NCBI GenBank assembly: GCA_038230775.1
Contig: JBBRMQ010000153.1
Coordinates: 1-10,357, forward strand
Length of the DNA stretch: 10,357 nt
Reading direction: 5' to 3'
Source: JBBRMQ01 sp038230775
GTDB taxonomy: Bacteria > Acidobacteriota > Thermoanaerobaculia > Gp7-AA8
A program made the position numbers and the translations under genes. The notes beneath the pieces were generated by a model. That model searched no databases and was not told the DNA's origin. It worked only from the letters and a program-made list of their open reading frames with translations. Of this stretch, positions 1 through 5,948 are shown one piece after another. Every line of letters starts with the position of its first letter. Positions within the stretch are counted from its first letter, which is position 1.

Positions 1-80
1 GGGAAGTTGGGATGTTGGGAAGTTGGGATTTTGGGGAGTTGGGAAGTTGGGAAGTTGGGAAGTTGGGGAGTCAGGGATGT
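1..80. repeat. G-rich 8-bp tandem array (left arm)
   Basis: Ten consecutive 8-bp units, mostly GGGAAGTT with variants GGGATGTT, GGGATTTT and GGGGAGTT. The last two units (65-80) are degenerate and run into the palindrome. Runs of three or more G recur every 8 nt with 5-nt spacers, which meets the usual G-quadruplex pattern on the plus strand. The unit is the reverse complement of the C-rich units at 251-336, so this is one arm of a larger inverted structure. The array starts at the window edge and probably continues upstream. Nothing here looks coding. Confidence 0.9.
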
Positions 81-174
81 CATCCCGAGCGTAGCGAGGG
101 ACCGGTGTGGGCGGGTGGTACGAGATGCGAGCCGCCCACCCACACCGGTTCCTCGCTACGCTCGGAATGACATC
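76..174. repeat. Long imperfect palindrome (43-bp arms)
   Basis: The left arm (76-118) and right arm (132-174) are reverse complements at 39 of 43 positions, around a 13-nt spacer (119-131). All four mismatches are transitions, so most can form G-U pairs if transcribed. The arms contain GAGCGTAGCGAGG and its complement, a motif type often seen in dispersed intergenic palindromes of bacterial genomes. It sits exactly between the G-rich and C-rich arrays. Function is unknown; a REP/MITE-like element or a transcribed hairpin are possibilities. Confidence 0.88.
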
Positions 175-250
175 GCTAACTCCCAACATCGCTAACTCCC
201 AACATCGCTAACTCCCAACATCGCTAACTCCCAACATCGCTAACTCCCAA
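171..250. repeat. Five exact 16-bp tandem repeats
   Basis: Five identical, contiguous copies of CATCGCTAACTCCCAA. The unit is two 8-mers, keeping the same 8-bp register as the flanking arrays. The first copy overlaps the final CATC of the palindrome's right arm, so the array appears to have grown from the palindrome's edge. There are no spacers between units, so this is not a CRISPR. Confidence 0.95.
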
Positions 251-336
251 CGTCCCAACGTCCCAACGTCCCAACATCCCAACATCCCAACGTCCCAACG
301 TCCCAACGTCCCAACGTCCCAACGTCCTAACTTCCC
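251..336. repeat. C-rich 8-bp tandem array (right arm)
   Basis: Ten 8-bp units, CGTCCCAA (seven), CATCCCAA (two) and CGTCCTAA (one), followed by CTTCCC. On the minus strand this gives a GGG run every 8 nt with 5-nt loops, the G-quadruplex pattern, mirroring the array at 1-72. The final unit supplies the stop codon of the minus-strand ORF at 327-575, so the array touches the 3' end of a probable gene. Confidence 0.93.
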
Positions 337-575
337 TTCACCTCACGAACGTCCTCCGCACCGCAGATGACGCATCGTCTCGTCTGTTCGTCGCGCGTGA
401 AGATGAAGTACTGATCGTCGATCGACTGGCCGGCGGGGTGGATTCGGGGCATCCGGTAGGACACGGTTTCCGGTGCAGTCCAGCGCGTCCACTGATGCAA
501 TAGATGAAGGATGGGGATCGTCTCGTGTGCGGGCATGCCGCAAACAATTACGATCCGGCGCGCGAGTTCGTCCAT
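327..575 (-). CDS. Small hypothetical protein, 82 aa
   Basis: An 82-residue ORF on the minus strand whose ATG (573-575) lies inside the end of the upstream STAS gene; the 28-bp overlap (548-575) suggests translational coupling. I do not recognise a family. The protein is soluble-looking. Its C-terminal half reads as a plausible folded segment (DDQYFIFTRDEQTRRCVICG), with a single CxxC pair near residues 68-71. The final codons (Lys-Gly-Ser-stop) are written by the 8-bp repeat array, so the original C-terminus may have been altered. Codon use resembles its neighbours. It might instead be a non-coding tail of the STAS transcript. Confidence 0.5.
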   Translation of the reverse strand: MDELARRIVIVCGMPAHETIPILHLLHQWTRWTAPETVSYRMPRIHPAGQSIDDQYFIFTRDEQTRRCVICGAEDVREVKGS

Positions 576-904
576 GGCGAAGCTGCCTGCGCCACGTCCG
601 GATAGATGTCGAAGACCGAGGTGAGCTGGGTGATCTCGAGGAGTTGACGGATGCGCGCGTTCAGTCCCGCCAGCTTCGCATCGCCCCCGTTCTCTCGCGC
701 GAGGCGGCAGGCGTGGACGAGCGTGTCGACGCCGGAGCTGTCGATGCGCGGAACGCCGCCCATGTCGATGACGATGTGAAACTTATGGTCCGCGAACAAC
801 CGCGCGATCGTCTCGTTCATCAAGCGCTCGCCCGCGCCGATGATGAGCGCGCCCACCGGAGTGACCACCGCGACGCTTCCTTCCTGCCGGACTTCGATCT
901 TCAC
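548..904 (-). CDS. STAS-domain anti-sigma factor antagonist
   Basis: 118 residues with GTG start (902-904). The whole protein is one STAS domain of the SpoIIAA/RsbV type. The DSSG motif at residues 55-58 is the signature phospho-acceptor loop; by comparison with SpoIIAA the acceptor would be Ser57. The beta strand before it (FHIVIDMGGVPRI) and the C-terminal helix (RIRQLLEITQLTSVFDIYPD) are typical. In this family the unphosphorylated form binds an anti-sigma kinase and frees a sigma factor, and phosphorylation reverses this. No cognate kinase or sigma gene is adjacent. The last 12 or so residues (SPWTNSRAGS) go beyond the usual family end and overlap the next gene. The cytoplasmic role is inferred from the family. 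Confidence 0.9.
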   Translation of the reverse strand: MKIEVRQEGSVAVVTPVGALIIGAGERLMNETIARLFADHKFHIVIDMGGVPRIDSSGVDTLVHACRLARENGGDAKLAGLNARIRQLLEITQLTSVFDIYPDVAQAASPWTNSRAGS

Positions 905-912
905 GGCGTAAC

Positions 913-940
913 GTTATACCGTCCGGAAGGGAAATCAAGC
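913..940 (-). promoter_or_regulatory. Possible promoter of the STAS gene
   Basis: On the minus strand a TATAAC box (913-918) is preceded by GCTTGA (935-940, 16-nt spacer) or, overlapping it, TTGATT (933-938, 14-nt spacer). The -10 box ends only 8 nt before the GTG start, so transcription would begin at or near the start codon and the mRNA would be leaderless or nearly so. The matches are modest and the call is tentative. Confidence 0.3.
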
Positions 941-966
941 GCTCTTCGCCTCCGTTTGCATCCTCG

Positions 967-1359
967 ATGGAGCGGGAACACATCGGACTCATCCTCAAGC
1001 GCGGCTGGCAGCGGCGCTGTCCGCGCTGCGGCGAGGGGCCGCTGTTCCGCGGCGGGATCGCGTTTCACGAGCGATGCGACGCGTGCAGCCTCCAATATCA
1101 GCGCAACAACGGCGACACCTGGATGTTCATGATCATCACCGATCGCATCCCGATGCTGCTGGCCATCGCGATCATGGTTTTCGGTTTCATCACCACGACC
1201 TGGACCGGCACTGCGCTTTTCAGCGTCGCCGTCGCAGGGCCGATGATTGCCACCATCCGCCAGCGGCAGGGTCTCGCGCTCGCGCTCGACTATCTGTCGC
1301 GCATTTACTTCCGCGATGAGTCGGATGCGATTCACGCGACGCGGCAGTACGTCCGTTGA
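967..1359 (+). CDS. DUF983 family zinc-ribbon membrane protein
   Basis: 130 residues matching the DUF983 pattern. An N-terminal zinc-ribbon-like segment has cysteines at 18, 21, 37 and 40 (CPRCGEGPLF...CDAC), and a double membrane-spanning region follows at about residues 54-75 and 79-97. Proteins of this family are small inner-membrane proteins of unknown biochemical role. The ATG at 967 is preceded by only a weak ribosome-binding site; no better start exists between the divergent STAS gene and the cysteine motif. The stop codon overlaps the start of the next gene (TTGA at 1356-1359), so the two are translated as a pair. Confidence 0.9.
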   Translation: MEREHIGLILKRGWQRRCPRCGEGPLFRGGIAFHERCDACSLQYQRNNGDTWMFMIITDRIPMLLAIAIMVFGFITTTWTGTALFSVAVAGPMIATIRQRQGLALALDYLSRIYFRDESDAIHATRQYVR

Positions 1360-1544
1360 GGGAGTTCCTTCCGGTCAGCTGCCCGTACTGCGGTGAAATG
1401 GCGGAGCTGGACTTCGAAGATGAGGGTTGGAGCCGCCAGCAGTTCGTGCAGGATTGTCCCGTCTGCTGCCAGCCATGGCAGGTCGAGCTGACACGCGATC
1501 GCGACGGCGATTGGAACGCGTCCGTACGAACAAGCGACGAATAG
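1356..1544 (+). CDS. CPXCG-motif cysteine-rich mini-protein
   Basis: 62 residues, starting with TTG at 1356 and overlapping the DUF983 stop by 4 nt. It carries the CPYCGE motif (Cys9, Cys12) and a second cluster DCPVCCQPW (Cys34, Cys37, Cys38), the layout of the CPXCG-motif cysteine-rich family, whose members are about 60 residues long. Four of the cysteines could hold a zinc ion. No function is established for the family. The coupling to a DUF983 gene, itself a CxxC protein, suggests the pair works together; that is inference. Confidence 0.87.
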   Translation: MREFLPVSCPYCGEMAELDFEDEGWSRQQFVQDCPVCCQPWQVELTRDRDGDWNASVRTSDE

Positions 1545-1767
1545 CCGCCCACCCAAATCCGGAATTACGAACGCCTTTCTTCAGGAGTTTGGACTCGCGG
1601 GTGGTTCGCGGGTTCTGAAAGCCCGCCGCCCATCCCCCCGATTCTGCTCCGGCAACAAACACTTCACGGCTCGTCCCACCCACCTGTCATCCCGCCCCGT
1701 GGTGACGAGACAGGCGGATGCCTTGCGATTGGCAGCGTCAGATCTCCCAGGAGGAAGGAAAAAACAG
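1545..1767. other. Intergenic region before the TonB receptor
   Basis: No gene is supported in these 223 bases. The region holds a weak 5-bp stem (GCGGG 1608-1612 with CCCGC 1622-1626) whose reverse strand resembles the GGCTTCAG palindrome at 6000-6013. It also holds a CCTGTC/GACAGG inverted repeat around 1681-1713 that includes TGTCATCCCG, a 10-mer also present in the palindrome at 76-118. The promoter of the receptor gene should lie here, but I see no convincing -35/-10 pair. No terminator with a T-tract is visible for the upstream operon. Confidence 0.6.
1749..1754 (+). promoter_or_regulatory. Ribosome-binding site of the TonB receptor
   Basis: AGGAGG lies 13 nt upstream of the ATG at 1768, and AAGG follows closer in. 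It decides the start: a GTG at 1699 is in the same frame but would put 23 residues of non-signal sequence ahead of a good signal peptide. Confidence 0.75.
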
Positions 1768-4700
1768 ATGACAAGAACACGAGCATTATTCGGTTGGGTC
1801 GCCGCGCTGCTCCTCGTCGCCCTGAGTGTGATGGGGCAGAGCGCGACAACGGGTGCGCTCTCGGGCACCGTCAAGGTTGACGGCGCGCCGATGCCCGGCG
1901 TCACCGTGACCGCATCGTCGCCTGCGTTGCAGGGCGTCCGCGTCACGACGACGGATTCGAACGGTACGTACAACTTCGGACTGCTTGCGCCGGGCACTTA
2001 CAGCGTGAAGTTCGAAATGGAGAGCATGGCGCCGCGGACGGTGCAGTCGCTCGTCGGCGTCGGACAGATCGCGCGCGCCGATGCGGCGCTGCATCTCTCG
2101 ACGGTGTCGGAAGCGATCACCGTCACCGCCGTCGCGCCGGCAGCGGTCGAGACGCAGCAGGTGCAGGCCAACTATCAGCAGCACTTGATCCAGGAGCTTC
2201 CGGTCACACGCACTTTGCTCGCCACGGCAGCGCTGGCGCCCGGAGTCAACGCAAACGGACCGCGCGGAAGTCAGACGATCTCCGGCGCGTACTCGTACGA
2301 CAACCTCTACATGGTCAACGGCGTCAGCGTGAACGAGAACCTGCGCGGCCAGCCGCACAATCTCTTCATCGAGGACGCCATTCAGGAGACTACCGTGTTC
2401 TCCGGCGGCGCGATCTCGGCCGAGTTCGGCCGCTTCACCGGCGGCGTGGTCAACGCGATCACGAAGTCGGGCGGCAACAACTTCAGCGGATCGCTCCGCG
2501 ACACGGCGACCAATGACAAATGGACCGCGAAATCGGCGGCCCCGTACAAGGTCACCGGCGGCGTTGCGACGCCGGTCGTCGTCGGCGATCCGACCAACAA
2601 GATCGCCAACGTCTACGAAGGAACGCTCGGCGGACGCATCGTCCGCGACCGTCTCTGGTTCTTCGTCGCCGGCCGCAGCCAGAAGAACAGCACGCAGCGA
2701 ACCTTCGCGCGCAGCTCTCAGGCCTACGACGTCGGCACCGACAACAAGCGGTACGAAGGCAAGCTGACCGCGCAGGTTGCGCCGGCTCACTCGCTGGTCT
2801 TCTCGTACCTCAACAACGACACGAAGAACACCAACGACTGCCAGCTCACCGCTGGTTGCCTCGATCCGACCGGTCTGGATGCCGCGACATCGAACCCTAA
2901 CAAGTTCTACACGGCGCACTACAACGGCGTTCTCGGATCAAACCTGCTGGTCGAAGCGCAGTACGCGAAGAAGAAGTTCGCGTTCGTCGGCTTCGGCGGC
3001 AGCAGCCCGGTCTTCGAGATCGGCACGCTGATGCGCGACTTCGGCGAAGTCGGTTCGGGTGAAGGTTTCAACGCGCCCGAGTTCAGCGGTCTGTTCCCCG
3101 AGAACCGCGACAGCAACGAGTGGCTCCTCAAAGGCAGCTACTACCTCGGCACGAAGAACCTCGGCACACACAACTTTGTCGTGGGCGCGAACAATTACGC
3201 CGAGCAGCGCAAGTCGGACAACCACCAGTCGTCGACCGACTACGCGTACTGGCTCACAAACTATTCGGCCAATCGCGACGCCAATGGCAACGTCCAGACG
3301 ATTCACATCGCCCAGGACGATTACCTCATCTACTACCCGATCTTCCAGACGTCGAAGGGCTCCAACTTCAAGACGTTCTCGACCTTTGTGAACGACAAGT
3401 GGGACCTCAACCAGCACGTCAGCTTCAACCTCGGCGCGCGCTGGGACAAGCTGAACGCCATCGATTCGTCGAAGATCAAGGTGGCCAACGAATCGGAGAT
3501 CAGCCCGCGCCTCGGCGTGATTTATGACGTCCAGGGCAACGGCCGCCTCCGCGCGAACGCCAGCTACTCGCGCTATGTTTCGCGCCTCAGCGAGGGCATC
3601 GAGAGCAACACCACGGTTGCGGGAACTCCGGGCGTTCTTGCTTATTACTACGGCGGTCCGGAGTTCACCGGTACGCCGCACGACGCACTCAAGGTCGTGA
3701 AGACGTGGTTCGATTCGTTAGGTGGAGTGAAGGGGCTCACCGATCCGAACATCCGATTCGTCAACAACATCCCGGGCGCAACGCAGCAGCTCCTCGGCGG
3801 CAAGATCAAGTCGCCGCACGTCGACGAGTGGACCGTCGGATTCGGTTCTCAAATCGGCAAGGGCTACCTCCGCGCCGACTACATCCATCGCGACTGGAAG
3901 GACTTCTACGCCACGTTCCGCAATGCATCCAGCGGACGCGTGACGGATCCGAACGGCATCACGAGCGATCTCGCGCTCATCGGCAACACGAACCTCTTCA
4001 GCCGCACCTATCGCGCGCTCGATCTCCAGGGTTCGTATCGCATCATCAACCGCATCGACCTCGGCGGCAGCTACACGTTCTCGAAGCTTCATGGCAACAC
4101 TGAGGGTGAGACGGGTGGATCGGGACCGGTGACCGATGGTTCGATCACTTCGTATCCGGAGTTCAAGAAGTTCGCGCAGTACAACCCGAGCGGATATCTC
4201 TCGGCCGATCAGCGCCATCGTCTGCGCGCCTGGGCGGCGATGGACATGCCGACCGCGTTCGGCAAGTTCAACCTCAGCCTCCTCGAGCGTTTCGATTCCG
4301 GCACACCGTACTCCCTCGTCGGAACCGCGGTCGTTTCACCGTACACGGCGGCCATCAAGGCAGCGACGAATTACGTGAAGCCTCCGACGACGCTCGCGTA
4401 CTACTTCAGCAAGCGCGGTGAGTTCCGCTTCGACGACGTCACCAGCACCGACCTCGCACTCAACTACGAGTATCCCTTCGTGAACGCAGTCCGCTTCTTC
4501 GCGCAGGCGCAGTTGCTGAACGCTTTCAATCATCAGGGTCAGATCGGCGGCGACACCAGCGTTCTCACCAACGCTCAGACGAACTGCTTCCAGACCGCGC
4601 TCGACGCGAATGGCAAGCAGGTCCGCTGCGCGCGCTTCAACCCCTACGCCGGCGATGTCCCGAAAGAAGGCGTGAATTACCAGAAGGGTCCGCTGTTCGG

Positions 4701-4800
4701 CAGACCGACGACCGCCGCGACCACAGCCAACGTGGCGGCCGGCACCGCGTCGTTCCAGCTGCCGCGCACGTACCGTTTCTCGTTGGGCGTGCGTTTCTAG
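1768..4800 (+). CDS. Oar-like TonB-dependent outer-membrane receptor
   Basis: 1010 residues. Residues 1 to about 25 form a signal peptide (MTRTRALFGW, then a leucine/alanine core ending VMGQSA). Residues about 29-110 are a carboxypeptidase-regulatory-like beta-sandwich (GALSGTVKVDGAPMPGVTV...TYNFGLLAPGTYSV). A TonB plug follows to about residue 235 (LPVTRTLLATAALAPGV; DNLYMVNGVSVNE; GRFTGGVVNAITKSGGN). The rest is the beta-barrel, ending with the outer-membrane signature RTYRFSLGVRF with a terminal Phe. The length is normal for the Oar/SusC-like class of Acidobacteriota and Myxococcota. Substrate cannot be read from sequence; relatives import oligosaccharides, peptides or other large ligands using TonB/ExbBD energy. 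No substrate-binding lipoprotein or hydrolase is adjacent, so it stands as a single transcription unit with its own terminator. Confidence 0.95.
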   Translation: MTRTRALFGWVAALLLVALSVMGQSATTGALSGTVKVDGAPMPGVTVTASSPALQGVRVTTTDSNGTYNFGLLAPGTYSVKFEMESMAPRTVQSLVGVGQIARADAALHLSTVSEAITVTAVAPAAVETQQVQANYQQHLIQELPVTRTLLATAALAPGVNANGPRGSQTISGAYSYDNLYMVNGVSVNENLRGQPHNLFIEDAIQETTVFSGGAISAEFGRFTGGVVNAITKSGGNNFSGSLRDTATNDKWTAKSAAPYKVTGGVATPVVVGDPTNKIANVYEGTLGGRIVRDRLWFFVAGRSQKNSTQRTFARSSQAYDVGTDNKRYEGKLTAQVAPAHSLVFSYLNNDTKNTNDCQLTAGCLDPTGLDAATSNPNKFYTAHYNGVLGSNLLVEAQYAKKKFAFVGFGGSSPVFEIGTLMRDFGEVGSGEGFNAPEFSGLFPENRDSNEWLLKGSYYLGTKNLGTHNFVVGANNYAEQRKSDNHQSSTDYAYWLTNYSANRDANGNVQTIHIAQDDYLIYYPIFQTSKGSNFKTFSTFVNDKWDLNQHVSFNLGARWDKLNAIDSSKIKVANESEISPRLGVIYDVQGNGRLRANASYSRYVSRLSEGIESNTTVAGTPGVLAYYYGGPEFTGTPHDALKVVKTWFDSLGGVKGLTDPNIRFVNNIPGATQQLLGGKIKSPHVDEWTVGFGSQIGKGYLRADYIHRDWKDFYATFRNASSGRVTDPNGITSDLALIGNTNLFSRTYRALDLQGSYRIINRIDLGGSYTFSKLHGNTEGETGGSGPVTDGSITSYPEFKKFAQYNPSGYLSADQRHRLRAWAAMDMPTAFGKFNLSLLERFDSGTPYSLVGTAVVSPYTAAIKAATNYVKPPTTLAYYFSKRGEFRFDDVTSTDLALNYEYPFVNAVRFFAQAQLLNAFNHQGQIGGDTSVLTNAQTNCFQTALDANGKQVRCARFNPYAGDVPKEGVNYQKGPLFGRPTTAATTANVAAGTASFQLPRTYRFSLGVRF

Positions 4801-4824
4801 GCAGTCAACATTTCCTTCAGTACG

Positions 4825-4858
4825 ACGCCCCGCGCAAAACGCGGGGCGTTTTGTTTTT
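4825..4858 (+). terminator. Intrinsic terminator of the TonB receptor
   Basis: A perfect 10-bp stem (ACGCCCCGCG, 4825-4834, with CGCGGGGCGT, 4840-4849) encloses the loop CAAAA and is followed by TTTGTTTTT (4850-4858). It lies 25 nt after the receptor's stop codon. Confidence 0.94.
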
Positions 4859-4862
4859 CAGG

Positions 4863-4920
4863 TGAGGATTCTTTTAGTGTGAGGACCGGCTTTAGCCGGT
4901 CCTCACACAGAATCTTCTCA
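4863..4920. repeat. 58-bp palindromic element after the terminator
   Basis: The inner arms 4877-4891 and 4894-4908 are perfect 15-bp reverse complements around a TT centre (core GGCTTTAGCC). The outer arms TGAGGATTCT (4863-4872) and 4909-4920 also pair, apart from a 2-nt bulge. The direct repeat TCAGG occurs at 4858-4862 and 4918-4922. There is no T-tract, so it is not a second terminator; it looks like a small dispersed palindromic element of REP/MITE type. It is immediately upstream of the decayed pqiA remnant. Confidence 0.8.
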
Positions 4921-4949
4921 GGAACTGCTCTTGCACCAGTCCGCCACGA

Positions 4950-5360
4950 TTGACGATCACCTGCGCAGACTGCGGCAGCATGCAGATCATTCCGGACCTT
5001 CCGCCCGGCGCCACTGCGGAGTGCCATCGTTGCGACCGCCTCCTCGAGCGGCGCACCCGGACGGGCTCAGAGATGACACTCGCCTGCGCGATCGCGATCT
5101 TCATTCTCCTGCCCGCGGCGGTCTTCATGCCGCTGCTCGATTCCACGATCAAGAACCTGGTGTTCCAGGAAAGCCGTCTGGTCTCCACTGTCCCGGAGAT
5201 CTACAGCGACGTGTGGTTCCCGTTCGCCTTCGGTTTCTTCTTCTTCGCCTTTCTTTTTCCTGCACTACGCGCGATGTTTCAGATCCTCGTGCTCGGATCG
5301 ATCCGCTTCGGCTGGAACCTGTGGCAGCGAGGGCGAATGAGGAGTTGCGCACGCGCATAA
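4950..5360 (+). pseudogene. pqiA: PqiA-like membrane protein, 3'-truncated remnant
   Basis: The open frame (136 aa, TTG start at 4950, the only start in frame) begins as a PqiA-family protein. It has a zinc-ribbon pair at Cys5/Cys8 (CADC) and Cys25/Cys28 (CHRC) with the linker IPDLPPGATAEC between them, then a membrane segment LACAIAIFILLPAAVFMPLL, a periplasmic stretch and a second hydrophobic region WFPFAFGFFFFAFLF. In the family two more membrane helices should follow. Here the frame instead runs into about a dozen unrelated residues (GRMRSCARA) and stops, because from about 5330 the DNA encodes the end of PqiB in another frame. An internal deletion has therefore removed the rest of pqiA and most of pqiB. 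The intact family acts in the inner membrane with the MCE protein PqiB; this stub is unlikely to work. A metagenome assembly error is the main alternative. Confidence 0.8.
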
Positions 5361-5948
5361 ATGATGCGATGGCGCACCTGGTGTCGAAAGGGCTGCGCGC
5401 CACGCTCGACTCCAGCCTCATTCTTCCGGGTTCGAGCGGCGTCTCGCTCGACCTCATCGGCAAGCCCGGAACGGCGCAGTTGGGACTGCTGGCCGATCCT
5501 CCGATCATTCCGGCCGCCGCGAGCGGTGGCGGTATCGAGGGAGCGTTGTCCTCGCTCAACGCGGTTGCCGGAACGATTCGCGATCTGCCGTTGCGCCAGA
5601 TCGCCGAACATCTGCGGAGCACATCGGCGAGAGTCGATGCGCTGGTCAGCGATCCCGCATTGAAGGACAGCCTCCACAAGCTGAACTCGTCGCTGACGGA
5701 GATCGAGAAGGTCGCGGTGACGACGCGTGAGAACATCGGTCCGATCGCGCAGAGTCTGCGCACCGCCGCGGCATCCGGCGCATGCGGCCGCAAAACGTGC
5801 GGACCAGCTCCTCGGCGGCTCCACGCATCAGAACTACGACCTCGGGCAGTTGATCAAAGAGCTGACGCGCGCGGCGGAATCGGTTCGCGCACTCGCGCAG
5901 TATCTCGAGGAGAGCCCGGACTCGCTGCTGAAGGGGAGAGGGAAATGA
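5327..5948 (+). pseudogene. pqiB: PqiB-like MCE protein, C-terminal remnant with frameshift
   Basis: Translation from about 5327 gives NEELRTRINDAMAHLVSKGLRATLDSS...SGVSLDLIG. The segments LPLRQIAEHL and DALVSDPALKDSLHKLNSSL follow, and this is the C-terminal part of PqiB/MlaD-type MCE proteins. At about 5775-5782 the frame slips by one base. Removing one G from the GG in CATCCGGCGCAT restores a continuous reading AAASAHAAAKRADQLLGG, and the new frame finishes with the family's typical end (ELTRAAESVRALAQYLEESPDSLLKG, stop 5946-5948). All MCE domains are missing: they would lie in the deleted part upstream. The remnant is thus broken twice. MCE proteins form periplasm-spanning tunnels for lipid transport. 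An ATG at 5369 is in frame, but the frameshift would still destroy the end. Confidence 0.82.

Noticed and set aside
7..195. Plus-strand open frame of 62 codons across the repeat block
   Set aside because: It is a translation of the 8-bp array and palindrome; the low-complexity peptide has no protein-like features.
171..250. Possible CRISPR array in the 16-bp repeats
   Set aside because: The units are contiguous with no spacers and no cas genes are present.
473..1132. Plus-strand open frame of 219 codons opposite the STAS gene
   Set aside because: It is an Arg/Ala/Ser-rich antisense shadow of a gene with a clear STAS domain and continues into the DUF983 gene in another frame.
1786..2919. Minus-strand open frame of 377 codons under the TonB receptor
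   Set aside because: Arg/Val/Asp-rich composition typical of a GC-rich antisense shadow; the plus strand carries an unmistakable receptor.
5320..5360. Programmed frameshift linking PqiA and PqiB
   Set aside because: Large conserved portions of both proteins are missing at the junction, which a ribosomal frameshift cannot explain.
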